Assembly (NCBI RefSeq): GCF_025725645.1
Contig: NZ_CP107007.1
Location: 2,852,001-2,916,000, forward strand
Length of the DNA: 64,000 nt
Source of the DNA: Halomonas sp. GD1P12
Lineage (GTDB): Bacteria > Pseudomonadota > Gammaproteobacteria > Pseudomonadales > Halomonadaceae
Direction: 5' to 3'
Positions 1-10,969 of this stretch are shown here, one piece after another. The first letter of the stretch is position 1; each line of letters begins with the position of its first letter. Position numbers and translations under genes: made by a program. The notes under the pieces were generated by a model that had not been told where the DNA came from, did no database searches, and worked only from the letters and a program-made list of their open reading frames with translations.

Positions 1-956
1 TAGTCGCCCTTGGCCACGGTGAAGGTGAAGTCGGTGTAGTCGCCGGCGGGGGCCACGTTCTGCACGATCATGTCGACTTCGATGTTGGCGTCGGCGATCG
101 GGCCGAGAATGCGTGAGGCGACACCCGGCACGTCTGGCGTATGCAAAAGGGTCAGCTTGGCTTCGTTCTTGGTAAAGGCGATACCGGAGATCAGCGGTTC
201 TTCCATGGAATCCTCGTCTTGGTCAGAATCAGCAACAATTAGGGTACCGGGGCCATCCTCGAAACTGGACAGCACCCGAAGCGGAACGTTGTACTTGCCA
301 GCGAACTCTACCGCGCGAATCTGCAGCACCTTGGATCCCAGGCTTGCAAGCTCCAGCATCTCCTCGACGGTGATGCTCGTAAGGCGCTGCGCCTTCGAGC
401 AGACGCGCGGGTCGGTGGTGTAGACGCCGTCGACATCGGTATAGATCTGGCACTCGTCGGCACCGAGCGCCGCGGCCAGGGCCACGCCGGTGGTGTCCGA
501 GCCGCCGCGACCGAGGGTCGTGATGTTGCCCTCTTCATCCACGCCCTGAAAGCCCGCCACGACCACGACCTTGCCTTCGTCGAGGTCGGTCTTGAGATCG
601 TCGGTTTCGATGCGCTGAATGCGCGCCTTGGTGTAAGCGCTGTCGGTATGGATACCCACCTGGGCGCCGGTGTGCGAAGTCGCCGACACGCCGAGCTGCT
701 GCAGCGCCATCGCCAGCAGTGAAATGGTGACCTGCTCGCCGGTGGAGAGCAGCATGTCCATTTCGCGCGGCGCCGGGTCTTCGTTGAGCGCGTGGGCCAT
801 ATCGGTGAGGCGGTTGGTCTCGCCGCTCATGGCGGAGACCACCACCACGATCTGGTGGCCCTGGTCGCGAAAGCCTTTTACCTTTTCCGCCACGGCCTTG
901 ATCCGGTCGACGGAGCCGACCGACGTACCGCCGAACTTTTGTACGTATAGTGCCAT
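1..956 (-). CDS. lysC: Aspartate kinase, 3' end beyond window
   Basis: Aspartokinase phosphorylates L-aspartate in the first step of lysine, threonine and methionine synthesis. The protein begins MALYVQKFGGTSVGS, the usual N-terminal kinase signature with the KFGGTS substrate/ATP motif. It continues for about 318 codons to the window edge, where it reads MIVQNVAPAGDYTDFTF, typical of the regulatory ACT region. The family is about 400-410 residues, so roughly 90 C-terminal residues (the rest of the ACT region) lie outside. The ATG at 956 is chosen because KFGG must sit near the N-terminus. It is downstream of alaS on the same strand with a terminator between them. In Pseudomonas and Halomonas relatives csrA/rsmA commonly follows lysC, but that part is not visible here. 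Confidence 0.95.
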   Translation of the reverse strand, partial: MALYVQKFGGTSVGSVDRIKAVAEKVKGFRDQGHQIVVVVSAMSGETNRLTDMAHALNEDPAPREMDMLLSTGEQVTISLLAMALQQLGVSATSHTGAQVGIHTDSAYTKARIQRIETDDLKTDLDEGKVVVVAGFQGVDEEGNITTLGRGGSDTTGVALAAALGADECQIYTDVDGVYTTDPRVCSKAQRLTSITVEEMLELASLGSKVLQIRAVEFAGKYNVPLRVLSSFEDGPGTLIVADSDQDEDSMEEPLISGIAFTKNEAKLTLLHTPDVPGVASRILGPIADANIEVDMIVQNVAPAGDYTDFTFTVAKGD

Positions 957-1049
957 ATGCCATTTTCCCTATGCGTTCGGAGTAAAAGAGTAATAGTAGA
1001 CTAGCGGGAAATTAGCGTTGGAAACATGCGCTAGTCTGACTACCGCTAT

Positions 1050-1082
1050 AAAAAGGGCCGATGGCAGCGCCACCGGCCCTTT
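1050..1082 (-). terminator. Intrinsic terminator after alaS
   Basis: On the minus strand AAAGGGCCG and TGGC pair with GCCA and CGGCCCTTT around a 3-nt loop with one mismatch, followed by a short T run. It lies a few bases beyond the alaS stop and separates alaS from lysC. Confidence 0.8.
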
Positions 1083-1085
1083 GAG

Positions 1086-3692
1086 TTAGAGCGCGTTTGC
1101 AAGCCAGGCCGGCACACTATCGAGCGCCCCGGGTAGCGCCTGGGGCTGGCTGCCGCCGGCCTGGGCCATGTCCGCGCGCCCGCCCCCCTTGCCGCCGACC
1201 TGTGCGGCGACGTGGTTGACCAGCTCGCCGGCCTTGACGCGGTCGGTGAGATCGTCGGTCACCCCGGCGATCAGGCTCACCTTGCCCGCCGCCTGGTCCG
1301 CGACCGCCAACAGGATCACGCCGGAGCCGATCTTCTGCTTGAGCTGGTCGAGCATGCCGCGAAGGTCCTTGCCGGAAACGCCGTCGAGCCGAGTCGCCAG
1401 AAGCTTCACGCCGCTTACTTCTTGGACCTGGCCAAGCAGGTCACTGCCGGCGGAGCTTGCAAGCTTCGCCTTGAGCTGCTCGAGCTCTTTTTCGAGCGTG
1501 CGGTTGCGCTCAAACAGCGACTCCACGCGGGACTCGACCTGCTCGGGCTTGGCCTTGAGCCGCGCCCCCAGGCGCTCGAGCGTGGCTTCCTGCTGCTGGA
1601 AGTAGGCCAGCGCGTTCTCGCCGGTGATCGCCTCGATACGACGAACGCCGGCGGCGGTGCCCGCCTCACTCACGATATGGAAGCAGCCGATATCGCCGCT
1701 TCGCGCCACGTGGGTGCCACCGCAAAGCTCGATGGAGAAGTCGTCAGCTCCGATGGTCAGCACGCGCACGCTGTCGGCGTATTTCGCCTCGAACAGCGCC
1801 GCTGCGCCCTTGGCTTTCGCCTCGGAAAGCGTCATCTGCTCGGTGCGGGTCGGAGCGTTGGCCAGCACCTGCTCGTTGACCAGCCGCTCGACCTCGGAAA
1901 GCTGCTCGGCGCTCAGCGCCTCGAAATGGCTGAAATCGAAGCGCAGGCGCTCGGCGTTGACCAGCGAGCCCTTCTGCTGGACGTGGTCGCCCAGTACGAT
2001 GCGCAGCGCTTCGTGCAGCAGGTGGGTGGCGGAGTGGTTACGCACCGTGGCGGCGCGAAGGCCGGTATCGACCTCGCCACGCGCCCCGGCGCCGACGCTC
2101 AGCGTGCCTTCGACCATCACGCCCTGGTGCAGGTGGTGGCCGCTCTGCTTCTGGGTATCGGTGACCTGAAAGCGCCCGCCGTCGACGTGCAGGTAGCCGG
2201 TGTCGCCCACCTGGCCGCCGGACTCGCCGTAGAACGGCGTGCGATCCAGCACCACGATCCCCTTCTGCCCTGCCTCGAGCGCGGCCAGCGCGTTGCCTTC
2301 GGTATCGAGTAGCGCCGTCACCTGGGCGTCGTCGGCTAAAAGCTCGTACCCGGTGAAGTCGGTGGCGCCTTCGAGCTCGATGTTGGCGCTGTAGTCGGCG
2401 CCGAACTGGCTCGCCGCGCGGGCGCGCTCACGCTGGGCCTCGAGCTCGCGCTGGAAACCCGCTTCATCGAGTGTGACGCCGCGCTCGCGGCAGACGTCCG
2501 CGGTCAAATCGAAGGGGAAACCGTAGGTGTCGTAGAGCTTGAACACGGTCTCGCCGGGCAGCGTGTCGCCGTCGAGATTCTCCAGCGCTTCGGTCAGAAG
2601 CCCCATGCCATGATCCAGCGTGCGGGCGAACTGCTCCTCTTCTTTCAGCAGCACGCGGGCGATCTGCGCGCTCGACTCGCGAAGCTCCGGGTAGGCGTCG
2701 CCCATCTCCGCATCCAGCGCCTCGACCAGCTCATGGAAGAACGTTCCCGTGGCGCCAAGCTTGTGGCCGTGGCGTACCGCGCGGCGAATGATCCGGCGCA
2801 GGACGTAGCCGCGCCCTTCGTTGGAGGGCAGCACGCCGTCGGCGATCAAGAACGCGCAGGAACGGATGTGGTCGGCGATGACGCGAAGCGACGGTGCCTC
2901 GAGATCATGGGAGCCGGTGGCCTGCGCGGCCGCTTTCAGCAGGTTCTGGAACAGGTCGATCTCGTAGTTGGAGTGCACGCCCTGCATGACCGCCGCAACA
3001 CGCTCAAGCCCCATGCCGGTGTCGATCGAAGGCTTGGGCAGCGGATGCAACGTGCCCTCGGCGTCACGGTCGAACTGCATGAAGACCAGGTTCCAGATCT
3101 CGATGTAGCGGTCGCCGTCTTCCTCCGGGCTTCCGGGCGGCCCGCCCCAAACGTCAGCGCCGTGATCGAAAAATATTTCCGAGCTCGGCCCGCACGGGCC
3201 GGTATCGCCCATCTGCCAGAAGTTGTCCTCGTCCAGACGCGAGAAGCGCTCGGGGTCGATGCCGATCTCCTCTTTCCAGATCCTTTCGGCCTCGTCGTCG
3301 CTGATATGCACGGTGACCCAAAGCTTCTCCTTTGGAAGGCCCAGGGTGTCGGTCAGAAACGTCCAGGCAAAGCGGATGGCATCACGCTTGAAGTAGTCGC
3401 CGAAGCTGAAGTTGCCCAGCATCTCGAAAAACGTGTGGTGGCGCGCGGTGTAACCGACGTTGTCCAGGTCGTTGTGCTTGCCACCGGCGCGCACGCAGCG
3501 CTGGGCCGAGGTGGCGCGCACGTAGGGGCGCGGGTCGCGGCCCAGAAAAACGTCCTTGAACGGCACCATGCCGGCGTTGGTGAACAAAAGCGTTGGGTCG
3601 TTGCCGGGCACCAGCGAGCTGGTGGGAACCACGGTGTGTCCGTGCTCTTCGAAATAGGAGAGGAAGGCCTGCCTGATCGCTGCGCTTTTCAT
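1086..3692 (-). CDS. alaS: Alanyl-tRNA synthetase
   Basis: Charges tRNA-Ala in the cytoplasm. The 868-residue length fits the family (E. coli 876). Visible in order: class II catalytic core beginning [19 protein letters not shown], the [18 protein letters not shown] motif, the tRNA recognition region, the editing domain with NHSATHLLH and the zinc-site CGGTH motif, then a coiled-coil and a C-terminal glycine-rich domain ([15 protein letters not shown]). An in-frame extension of 35 codons upstream exists, but the family N-terminus is KSAAIRQ/KSTAEIR, so ATG at 3692 is the start. It lies downstream of recX in the same direction, an order shared with many gammaproteobacteria. Confidence 0.98.
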   Translation of the reverse strand: MKSAAIRQAFLSYFEEHGHTVVPTSSLVPGNDPTLLFTNAGMVPFKDVFLGRDPRPYVRATSAQRCVRAGGKHNDLDNVGYTARHHTFFEMLGNFSFGDYFKRDAIRFAWTFLTDTLGLPKEKLWVTVHISDDEAERIWKEEIGIDPERFSRLDEDNFWQMGDTGPCGPSSEIFFDHGADVWGGPPGSPEEDGDRYIEIWNLVFMQFDRDAEGTLHPLPKPSIDTGMGLERVAAVMQGVHSNYEIDLFQNLLKAAAQATGSHDLEAPSLRVIADHIRSCAFLIADGVLPSNEGRGYVLRRIIRRAVRHGHKLGATGTFFHELVEALDAEMGDAYPELRESSAQIARVLLKEEEQFARTLDHGMGLLTEALENLDGDTLPGETVFKLYDTYGFPFDLTADVCRERGVTLDEAGFQRELEAQRERARAASQFGADYSANIELEGATDFTGYELLADDAQVTALLDTEGNALAALEAGQKGIVVLDRTPFYGESGGQVGDTGYLHVDGGRFQVTDTQKQSGHHLHQGVMVEGTLSVGAGARGEVDTGLRAATVRNHSATHLLHEALRIVLGDHVQQKGSLVNAERLRFDFSHFEALSAEQLSEVERLVNEQVLANAPTRTEQMTLSEAKAKGAAALFEAKYADSVRVLTIGADDFSIELCGGTHVARSGDIGCFHIVSEAGTAAGVRRIEAITGENALAYFQQQEATLERLGARLKAKPEQVESRVESLFERNRTLEKELEQLKAKLASSAGSDLLGQVQEVSGVKLLATRLDGVSGKDLRGMLDQLKQKIGSGVILLAVADQAAGKVSLIAGVTDDLTDRVKAGELVNHVAAQVGGKGGGRADMAQAGGSQPQALPGALDSVPAWLANAL

Positions 3693-3851
3693 AGGGGTTC
3701 CGTGACAATGAAGCGTGATGCCCCGGGGCGCTATCGCCGCCACCCTGGGAGCCGCAAAACATCCATTATAACGAAGTTGCCACGCGACTAAAGCCACGAA
3801 GCGCTGGCGTCTTACAAGCAGTGCGATGGGTGAAGGAATTACAGGTGCGGT

Positions 3852-4337
3852 TTAGTCGGAAAGCGTGGAGAGCGCGTAGCGAATCTGCTCGAAGTCGAAG
3901 CCGCGCTGAGCCAGAAAGCGCTCGCGTTTGGCGCGCTCTTTGGGGGGCACAAAACGCTCGCCCGAAGGCGCCCCGGACGTGCGAAAGCGCCGCTGTAGCG
4001 TTTCAGCCGCCAGTTCGAACCAGTCGATGCGCTCCTGCTCGGCGACCGCGTTAATCGCCTGCGTTTGGGCATCGCCTCTGATGCCACGGCGACCAAGCTC
4101 CATTTTGATGCGTATGGGCCCTTGGCCTCGCAGCACCCGCGAGCGTACGAAACTTTCGCTGAAGCGGTCGTCGTTTTGAAGCCCCTGCTCCTCGAGGGCG
4201 TCGAGGCATTCGAGGATATCGGCCTCCTCGAACGTCTTTTGCGCAAGCTTTTCATGGAGCTCGGCGCGGGAGTACTCGCGCCGGGCCAGTAGATCGATGG
4301 CGACCCCGCGCGGGGTCGCGTTACCGGCGCCAAACAT
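3852..4337 (-). CDS. recX: Regulatory protein RecX
   Basis: RecX binds RecA filaments and limits their extension. At 161 residues the protein has the expected size and shows the repeated three-helix RecX pattern: ATPRGVAIDLLARREYSRAELHEKL at the N-terminus, ILECLDALEEQGLQNDDRFSESFVRSR in the middle, and a third helical repeat ending AQRGFDFEQIRYAL. The ATG at 4337 follows a GGAGAG ribosome site. It starts 24 bp after recA on the same strand, so it is probably co-transcribed with recA and under the same LexA control. Confidence 0.95.
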   Translation of the reverse strand: MFGAGNATPRGVAIDLLARREYSRAELHEKLAQKTFEEADILECLDALEEQGLQNDDRFSESFVRSRVLRGQGPIRIKMELGRRGIRGDAQTQAINAVAEQERIDWFELAAETLQRRFRTSGAPSGERFVPPKERAKRERFLAQRGFDFEQIRYALSTLSD

Positions 4338-4361
4338 GGCTCTCTCCGCAGGGACGGACGA

Positions 4362-5423
4362 TTAGATCAGGCTATCTTCGCCGCCCGCGTCATCCGCTGC
4401 GGCGACCTCTTCTTCTTTTTTGGGCTCGGCCTTGGCCAGCAGCTGATCGCGAATCTGGCTCTCGATCTCTTCCATGATTTCCGGATGCTCTTCCAGGTAC
4501 TGGGACGCATTGGCCTTGCCCTGACCGATCTTGCTGCCCTTGTAGCTGTACCAGGCGCCGGCCTTGTCGACCAGGTTGCACTGCACGCCCAGATCGATCA
4601 CTTCGCCGGCGTGGTAGATGCCCTTGCCGTAGAGAATCTGGAACTCGGCCTGACGGAACGGCGGCGCGACCTTGTTCTTCACGACCTTCACGCGGGTTTC
4701 GTTACCGGTGACCTCGTCGCCGGTTTTCACCGAGCCGGTGCGGCGAATATCCAGACGCACGCTCGAGTAGAACTTCAGCGCGTTACCGCCGGTGGTGGTT
4801 TCGGGGCTGCCGAACATGACGCCGATTTTCATGCGGATCTGGTTGATGAAGACGACCAGGCAGTTGGCGTTCTTGATGTTGCCGGTGATCTTGCGCAGCG
4901 CCTGAGACATCAAGCGCGCCTGCAGACCCACGTGGGCGTCGCCCATTTCGCCTTCGATCTCGGCGCGCGGGGTGAGGGCCGCCACGGAGTCGATGATGAT
5001 GACGTCGACACCGCCGGAGCGCACCAGCATGTCGGTGATCTCGAGCGCCTGTTCACCGGTGTCCGGCTGGGAGACCAGCAGGTCATCCAGGTTGATGCCG
5101 AGCTTTTCCGCGTAGCTTGGGTCGAGCGCGTGCTCGGCGTCCACGAACGCGCACACCTTGCCCTGTTTCTGCGCCTGAGCGATGACCGACAGCGTCAGCG
5201 TGGTCTTGCCCGAGGACTCCGGGCCGAAGATTTCGACGACCCGCCCGTAGGGCAGACCGCCAATGCCGAGCGCGATGTCGAGTCCTAATGATCCGGTCGA
5301 TACCGACGGCATGACCACGCGCGGCGCATCGCCCAGACGCATGACGGTGCCCTTGCCGAACTGACGATCGATCTGGCTGAGCGCGGCGTTCAGTGCTTTG
5401 GTACGGTTTTCATCTTGAGCCAT
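4362..5423 (-). CDS. recA: Recombinase A
   Basis: RecA forms ATP-dependent filaments on single-stranded DNA, catalyses strand exchange and triggers LexA self-cleavage. The 353-residue protein has the Walker A GPESSGKT at residues 67-74, the Walker B region [12 protein letters not shown], the L2-loop region ([23 protein letters not shown]) and an acidic C-terminal tail ([17 protein letters not shown]). A GAGGA ribosome site precedes ATG 5423. A CTG-N10-CAG LexA box lies 22 nt upstream of the start. Confidence 0.99.
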   Translation of the reverse strand: MAQDENRTKALNAALSQIDRQFGKGTVMRLGDAPRVVMPSVSTGSLGLDIALGIGGLPYGRVVEIFGPESSGKTTLTLSVIAQAQKQGKVCAFVDAEHALDPSYAEKLGINLDDLLVSQPDTGEQALEITDMLVRSGGVDVIIIDSVAALTPRAEIEGEMGDAHVGLQARLMSQALRKITGNIKNANCLVVFINQIRMKIGVMFGSPETTTGGNALKFYSSVRLDIRRTGSVKTGDEVTGNETRVKVVKNKVAPPFRQAEFQILYGKGIYHAGEVIDLGVQCNLVDKAGAWYSYKGSKIGQGKANASQYLEEHPEIMEEIESQIRDQLLAKAEPKKEEEVAAADDAGGEDSLI

Positions 5424-5444
5424 GTAAAGCGTCCTCGTAACAAC

Positions 5445-5460
5445 CTGTATAATTAGCCAG
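5445..5460 (-). promoter_or_regulatory. LexA (SOS) box of recA
   Basis: CTGTATAATTAGCCAG matches the CTG-N10-CAG core of gammaproteobacterial LexA operators with an AT-rich spacer. It is placed 22 nt upstream of the recA ATG, where it would overlap the recA promoter. The assignment uses the known recA regulation and the consensus only. Confidence 0.8.
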
Positions 5461-5576
5461 TATTATGCCAAATATTGGCCGCAAAACCTATCCCTGTCGC
5501 GCTATTTATTTCCGCAGCACCCCGGCTATCAGTTCGCTCTCAAAGCGCTGACAGCAGTGCTTTTTGCCCGAGTGCG

Positions 5577-6083
5577 CTAGCGCGAAAGGCGCAGGATCAA
5601 CGCGATCAGCGCCTCGCGCACCGCCTGCTCACGCACCGCTTGCCGGTCGCCGGGAAACATGAAGCGCTGGGCGCGCTGTTCGCGCTCGCTGCCCACACTT
5701 AGCCACACGAGCCCCACGGGCTTTTCCGCGCTGCCGCCGCCGGGCCCGGCCACGCCGCTCACCGCCACGCCAAGCTGTGCGCCGCTTTCACGACACGCCC
5801 CGCGCACCATCTCGTTCACCACCGCCTCGCTCACCGCACCATGGGCGTCGAGCGTTTGTTGGGCCACGCCCAAAAGCCGGGTCTTGGCCGCGTTGGAGTA
5901 GGTCACCAATCCGGTTTCGAAATAGGCGGAGCTGCCCGCCGCCGAGGTGATCATCGAGGCGATGCCGCCCCCGGTGCAGGACTCTGCCGTGGTCAGCGTG
6001 ACGTTCTGGGCCACGCAGAGCTTGCCCAGGCGCTTGGCAAGCAGCGCCATATCGAGATTTTTCAAGCCGGATACGTCAGCCAC
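5577..6083 (-). CDS. pncC: Nicotinamide-nucleotide amidase (CinA C-terminal type)
   Basis: A stand-alone CinA C-terminal domain protein of 168 residues. This family deamidates NMN to nicotinic acid mononucleotide in pyridine nucleotide recycling. The family motifs TTAESCTGGGIASMITSAAGSSAYF and GVSGVAGPGGGSAEKPVGLVW are both present. The start is taken as GTG at 6083, about 10 nt after a GGAG; an internal ATG twelve residues in is the alternative. It lies between recA and the divergent mutS, as in Pseudomonas. Confidence 0.92.
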   Translation of the reverse strand: MADVSGLKNLDMALLAKRLGKLCVAQNVTLTTAESCTGGGIASMITSAAGSSAYFETGLVTYSNAAKTRLLGVAQQTLDAHGAVSEAVVNEMVRGACRESGAQLGVAVSGVAGPGGGSAEKPVGLVWLSVGSEREQRAQRFMFPGDRQAVREQAVREALIALILRLSR

Positions 6084-6218
6084 CTTGCAGACTCCTTCAT
6101 GTCAGCGCTGTGTTCAGCGTAGAATACTGCGTTTGTGTTGCCTATAGAACCAACACACGGAACTCGAACACCGCCCACGGCCAAGCCTTGCCGTGGGCCA
6201 CGCCAAGCCAGGACGTCC

Positions 6219-8783
6219 ATGTCACAAAGCCCCGCGCATACGCCCATGATGGCGCAGTATCTGAAGATCAAACGTGACCACCCGGAAGTGCTGCTTTTCT
6301 ACCGGATGGGGGATTTTTACGAGCTGTTCTTCGACGATGCCCGCCGCGCCGCGGCGCTTTTGGATATCACCTTGACCGCCCGCGGCCAAAGCGGCGGCAA
6401 GCCGATTCCCATGGCTGGCGTCCCTTACCATAGCGCCGAGGGCTATCTTGCTCGGCTGGTCGCCGCCGGCGAGTCCGTGGCGATTTGCGAGCAGATCGGC
6501 GACCCGGCGACCAGCAAGGGCCCGGTGGAGCGCCAGGTGGTGCGCATCGTCACCCCAGGCACGCTGCACGATGAGGCGCTGCTCGACGCCCGACGCGATA
6601 ACGTCCTGGTCGCGCTCGCCCCGGGCCGCGATCGCTTCGGTCTTGCCTGGCTCGAACTCTCCAGCGGGCGCTTCAACGTGCTCGAGGTAGAAAGCGAAGC
6701 AGAGATGCTCGCCGAGCTGACCCGCCTGGCGCCGGCGGAGCTTTTGGTGCCTGAAAACCTGACGCTGCCGGAGGCCTGGTCGCAAAAGCGCAGCCTGCGC
6801 CGCCAGGGCGAGTGGCTGTTCGATTTAGACAGCGCCAACCGGAGCCTGTGTGATCAGTTTCAGGTGCAGGATCTGCGCGGCTTCGGCTGCGCGCACCTTT
6901 CCACGGCGCTCATCGCCGCCGGCGTTTTGGTCGATTACGCCCGCGACACCCAGCGCTCGCGCCTGCCCCACGTCACCGCCATCACTGTCGAGAATCGCGA
7001 CGACGCCGTCGTCATCGACGGTGCCAGCCGGCGTAACCTGGAGATCGACACCAACCTTGCCGGCAGCACCGACAATACGCTGGCGAGCGTGCTCGATACC
7101 TGCGCCACGCCGATGGGCTCGCGGCTCTTGAAGCGCTGGCTCAACCGCCCGCTGCGCCAGATCGAGCTGGTCAAGGGCCGCCAGGCCGGCGTCGCGCTTT
7201 TGAGCCTCGACGCCGCCTATATGGAGCTTCGCGAGGCGCTTTCTGAGCTTGGCGACATCGAGCGCATACTGGCGCGCGTAGCGCTCTACAGCGCCCGCCC
7301 GCGGGATCTGGCCCGCCTTCGCGATGCGCTCAACGCTTTACCCGAACTACAGCGCCTTTTGGAGGCGGTGGAGAGTGGCAGCGCCATCGACGCGCTCAAG
7401 CCCCACGTTCGCCCCTACCCGGAGATGGCGGACACCCTGACCCGGGCGATCATCACCAACCCGCCGGTGGTGATTCGCGACGGCGGCGTGATCGCGGAAG
7501 GCTTCGATGATGATCTCGACGAGCACCGCGGGCTTGCGGAAAACGCCGGCGAGTATCTGGTCGAGCTCGAGCGGCGCGAGCGCGAGCGCACCGGGCTTTC
7601 GAACCTGAAAGTGGGCTATAACCGGGTGCACGGCTACTTCATCGAGCTGCCCCGCGCTCAGGCGCAGCAGGCGCCGGCGGAGTACATTCGCCGCCAGACG
7701 CTGAAAAATGCCGAGCGCTTCATTATCCCCGAGCTCAAGGAGTTCGAGGACAAGGCGCTGTCGGCAAAGTCCCGGGCGCTGTCGCGGGAAAAGTGGCTCT
7801 ACGAGCGCCTTCTTGGCGAGCTCAACGCCCATCTTCACGCGCTCCAGGCGACCTCCCAGGCGCTCTCCGAGCTCGACGTGCTGTGCGCCTTCGCCGAGCG
7901 CGCCGAGGCGCTTGGCTGGGTGCGCCCGACGCTTAGCCAGGAAACCGGTATTCACGTCACCGCCGGGCGCCACCCGGTGGTCGAGCACGTCAGTCAAACG
8001 CCTTTCGTGCCCAACGATATCGACCTTTCCCCGACGCGGCACATGCTGGTCATCACCGGCCCTAACATGGGCGGTAAATCGACCTACATGCGCCAGACCG
8101 CGCTGATTGCGCTGCTCGCCCACTGCGGCAGCTTCGTGCCCGCCGCACAGGCCGAGATCGGCCCGCTCGATCGCATCTTCACCCGCATCGGCTCCTCCGA
8201 CGATCTCGCCGGCGGGCGCTCCACTTTCATGGTGGAGATGACCGAAACCGCCAATATCCTGCATAACGCCACCGACCAGAGTCTGGTGCTGATGGACGAG
8301 ATCGGCCGCGGCACCAGCACCTTCGACGGCCTGTCGCTTGCCTGGGCGAGCGCCGAGCAGCTGGCGGGCACCAAAGCGCTGACGCTCTTCGCCACCCACT
8401 ACTTCGAGATGACCGCCCTGCCGGAGCAAGCCGAGGGCGTGGCGAACATTCACCTGACCGCCACCGAGCATGGCGACAGCATCGTGTTCATGCACCGCAT
8501 CGAGGCGGGGCCGGCAAGCCAGAGCTACGGCCTGCAGGTCGCCCAGCTGGCCGGCGTGCCAAGTGCGGTGATCCATCGCGCCCGCGAGAAGCTTGCCATG
8601 CTCGAGCAGCGCGACGTCGACGAGCAGCAGCGCCCGGCACCGGCGGCCAGCGCGCCGCTTCAAAGCGATCTGTTCGCCAGCGCTCCGCACCCGGTGGTGG
8701 AGGCGCTTACCAACGTCGACGTGGACGATCTATCGCCGCGGGAGGCGTTGGCCCTGATGTATCAGTGGCGGGCGCTTCTCTGA
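6219..8783 (+). CDS. mutS: DNA mismatch repair protein MutS
   Basis: MutS recognises mismatches and recruits MutL. The 854-residue protein carries the mismatch-reading Phe-X-Glu motif (GDFYELF, F33 and E35), the connector and lever regions, a Walker [10 protein letters not shown] at about residue 614, the Walker [12 protein letters not shown], and a C-terminal tail ending [18 protein letters not shown] that resembles the tetramerisation segment. The frame is open further upstream, but ATG 6219 follows CCAGGA and gives the family N-terminus ([12 protein letters not shown]). It is divergent from pncC, and fdxA follows. Confidence 0.98.
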   Translation: MSQSPAHTPMMAQYLKIKRDHPEVLLFYRMGDFYELFFDDARRAAALLDITLTARGQSGGKPIPMAGVPYHSAEGYLARLVAAGESVAICEQIGDPATSKGPVERQVVRIVTPGTLHDEALLDARRDNVLVALAPGRDRFGLAWLELSSGRFNVLEVESEAEMLAELTRLAPAELLVPENLTLPEAWSQKRSLRRQGEWLFDLDSANRSLCDQFQVQDLRGFGCAHLSTALIAAGVLVDYARDTQRSRLPHVTAITVENRDDAVVIDGASRRNLEIDTNLAGSTDNTLASVLDTCATPMGSRLLKRWLNRPLRQIELVKGRQAGVALLSLDAAYMELREALSELGDIERILARVALYSARPRDLARLRDALNALPELQRLLEAVESGSAIDALKPHVRPYPEMADTLTRAIITNPPVVIRDGGVIAEGFDDDLDEHRGLAENAGEYLVELERRERERTGLSNLKVGYNRVHGYFIELPRAQAQQAPAEYIRRQTLKNAERFIIPELKEFEDKALSAKSRALSREKWLYERLLGELNAHLHALQATSQALSELDVLCAFAERAEALGWVRPTLSQETGIHVTAGRHPVVEHVSQTPFVPNDIDLSPTRHMLVITGPNMGGKSTYMRQTALIALLAHCGSFVPAAQAEIGPLDRIFTRIGSSDDLAGGRSTFMVEMTETANILHNATDQSLVLMDEIGRGTSTFDGLSLAWASAEQLAGTKALTLFATHYFEMTALPEQAEGVANIHLTATEHGDSIVFMHRIEAGPASQSYGLQVAQLAGVPSAVIHRAREKLAMLEQRDVDEQQRPAPAASAPLQSDLFASAPHPVVEALTNVDVDDLSPREALALMYQWRALL

Positions 8784-8841
8784 CGGGCCAGTTCGCGCTT
8801 GCCGCAGCCCGGCACCCCCTCTAGAATACTCGGCATGCGTT

Positions 8842-8870
8842 TTAGCTTATAAAAAGCGGTTAGCTTATAA
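8842..8870 (+). repeat. Tandem copies of TTAGCTTATAA upstream of fdxA
   Basis: The 11-mer TTAGCTTATAA occurs at 8842-8852 and again at 8860-8870, 18 bp apart, about 70-100 nt before the fdxA start. The spacing and the TATAA content suggest a duplicated promoter or regulator half-site. No regulator can be named. Confidence 0.4.
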
Positions 8871-8937
8871 CCATTCACGATTAGCAATCATTTACGACTA
8901 CCGTGGCCGCCGGCGGCCAGGCAAGAGGAACCAACCG

Positions 8938-9261
8938 ATGACGTTTGTCGTTACCGAAAACTGCATCCAGTGCAAATATACCGACTGCGTAGAAGTCTGC
9001 CCGGTCGACTGTTTCTATGAAGGCCCGAACTTTCTGGTGATCCACCCCGACGAGTGCATCGACTGCGCGCTGTGTGAGCCGGAGTGCCCCGCCGAGGCGA
9101 TCTTCTCTGAAGACGAGTTGCCAAGCGGCCAGGAACCCTTCATCGAGATCAACGCCGAGCTCGCCGACGTATGGCCCAATATCAACGAAAAGAAAGACCC
9201 GCTGCCGGACGCCGAAGAGTGGGACGGCAAGAGCGGCAAAATGGACAAGCTCGAACGCTGA
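8938..9261 (+). CDS. fdxA: 7Fe ferredoxin FdxA
   Basis: A 107-residue low-potential electron carrier. The N-terminus has C9, C12, C17 and C21-Pro for one cluster and C25 nearby. A second set ([12 protein letters not shown]) supplies the [4Fe-4S] ligands. The long acidic C-terminal extension after the clusters ([11 protein letters not shown] ... WDGKSGK) is typical of the Pseudomonas/Azotobacter 7Fe type. A purine-rich AAGAGGAA precedes the ATG. It sits next to mutS, as in Pseudomonas, where the regulatory RNA gene rsmZ is also adjacent. Confidence 0.95.
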   Translation: MTFVVTENCIQCKYTDCVEVCPVDCFYEGPNFLVIHPDECIDCALCEPECPAEAIFSEDELPSGQEPFIEINAELADVWPNINEKKDPLPDAEEWDGKSGKMDKLER

Positions 9262-9284
9262 GCCCTGCCCTACCCTTGCAAATG

Positions 9285-9313
9285 AAAAAAGCCACCCGAA
9301 GGTGGCTTTTTTT
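9285..9313. terminator. Bidirectional terminator between fdxA and tcyP
   Basis: GCCACC, loop CGAA, GGTGGC, flanked by six A on the left and seven T on the right. It can stop transcripts from both convergent genes. Confidence 0.85.
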
Positions 9314-9328
9314 GGGCCTGAAAGCGCG

Positions 9329-10720
9329 CTAGGCGGCTTTCGGCGTGCCCAGCTCGTCGGACTCCGCGGCGAAGACCGCACCGTCGTGTTGGCCCAGCAG
9401 CCGGCTGGTCACGGTGCCTGCGGTCATGGAGCCGTTGACGTTGATCGCCGTGCGGCCCATGTCGATCAGCGGCTCGATCGAGATCAGAAGACCGGCCAGT
9501 GCGATCGGCAGATCCAGCGTCGAGAGCACGATGATCGCCGCAAAGGTCGCCCCGCCGCCGACGCCGGCAATGCCGAACGAGGCCAGCGTCACCACCAGCA
9601 CCAGCGTCGCCAGGAACTCGAGCGAGAGCGGGTCGATCCCCACCGTCGGCGCGATCATCATGGCGAGCATCGCCGGATAGAGCCCCGCGCAGCCGTTCTG
9701 GCCGATGGTGGCCCCAAAGGAGGCGGCGAAATTGGCGATCGCCGGCGGCACGCCGATACGGTCGACCTGGGCTTCGATGTTGAGCGGAATGGTCGCCGCA
9801 CTCGAGCGCGAGGTGAACGCGAACGTCAGTACCGGCCACACCTTCTGGAAGTAGCGCAGCGGATTGACCCCGGCGCCGGAGAGAAACAGCGCGTGCATCA
9901 CCAGAATCAGGCCAAGCCCGATATAGGAGGCCACCACGAACCCCAGAAGGCCGAGAATGTCGCCGATGTCGGACGTCGCGACCACCTTGGTCATCAGCGC
10001 CATGACGCCGTAGGGCGTGAGGCGAATCACCATGCGCACCAGGCGCATGATCCACTTCTGCACCACGTCGATGCCGTCGATCAACCTGTCGCCGAGTACC
10101 GCGTTCTCGCGCTTGATGCCCAGTGCCGCCATGCCCAGAAAGGTCGCGAAAATCACTACGCTGATGATCGAGGTCGGGCGCGCGCCGGCCAGGTCCTGGA
10201 ACGGGTTGCTGGGAATGAAGGATAAAAGCAGCTGTGGTACGGTCAGATCCGCGACCTGGGCGCTACGCTCGATGATGTCCTGGCCGCGCTCGAGCTCGCG
10301 CGCGCCCTGAACGAGCCCTTCGGCGGAAAGCCCGAACAGCTGGGTCATGCCGATGCCGATGATCGCAGAAATCGCCGTGGTGATCATCAGCATGGCCAGC
10401 ACGCCAACGCTGATCTTGCCAAGCGAGCTGGCGTCGTGAAGCCGGGTGACTGCCGAGAGAATCGTCACCAGCACCAGCGGCATGATGATCATCTTGAGAA
10501 GCTGCACGTAGCCACCGCCGACCAGGTTGACCCAGTCGATAGTGCCGGTGAGCGTGGCGGTGTCGGCATAAAGCGCCTGCAACGCAGCACCCAGCAGTAC
10601 ACCAATAATCAGCCCCACCAACACCACGCGAGAAAGGCTCGCGCCGCGGCGCTGCCAGCGCGCCAGCAGTGCGATCGCCAGCGCAAAAATTAGTACGTTT
10701 ATCGCTACCCACCAGGGCAT
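9329..10720 (-). CDS. tcyP: L-cystine symporter, TcyP/YdjN type (DAACS family)
   Basis: A 463-residue inner-membrane sodium- or proton-coupled carrier of the dicarboxylate/amino acid:cation symporter fold. The pattern follows the cystine transporter TcyP rather than Glt[22 protein letters not shown] near residue 65, the signature [33 protein letters not shown], and the C-terminal [16 protein letters not shown] segment ([19 protein letters not shown]). Hydrophobic segments run through the whole length. ATG 10720 has a strong AAGGAGG site. Substrate assignment rests on remembered resemblance to TcyP; another amino acid remains possible. Confidence 0.85.
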   Translation of the reverse strand: MPWWVAINVLIFALAIALLARWQRRGASLSRVVLVGLIIGVLLGAALQALYADTATLTGTIDWVNLVGGGYVQLLKMIIMPLVLVTILSAVTRLHDASSLGKISVGVLAMLMITTAISAIIGIGMTQLFGLSAEGLVQGARELERGQDIIERSAQVADLTVPQLLLSFIPSNPFQDLAGARPTSIISVVIFATFLGMAALGIKRENAVLGDRLIDGIDVVQKWIMRLVRMVIRLTPYGVMALMTKVVATSDIGDILGLLGFVVASYIGLGLILVMHALFLSGAGVNPLRYFQKVWPVLTFAFTSRSSAATIPLNIEAQVDRIGVPPAIANFAASFGATIGQNGCAGLYPAMLAMMIAPTVGIDPLSLEFLATLVLVVTLASFGIAGVGGGATFAAIIVLSTLDLPIALAGLLISIEPLIDMGRTAINVNGSMTAGTVTSRLLGQHDGAVFAAESDELGTPKAA

Positions 10721-10945
10721 GGTCGTCGCCTCCTTGAAACCAGGCCGGTGCGGAATGCACCGGACAACGAGCAGACCAAACGATAGCCTGCTAACTCGGA
10801 CGCGACATGGTAATTAATCGTCGAAAGGAATAACAATGCATTTTTCTTATAACCATCGATAGCATTCGCGCTAACGCCCGGTAGAGTGCGCCGCCCGGGA
10901 TCACAACGACCTCAATGCCCATGGCAAGTACATAAACAGGCACAT

Positions 10946-10969
10946 AAAAAAGGCGGCCCGTAGGCCGCC
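10946..10969 (-). terminator. Terminator of the GGA-rich RNA
   Basis: Minus-strand GGCGGCC, loop TACG, GGCCGCC, then six T. It marks the 3' end of the candidate regulatory RNA. Confidence 0.85.
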
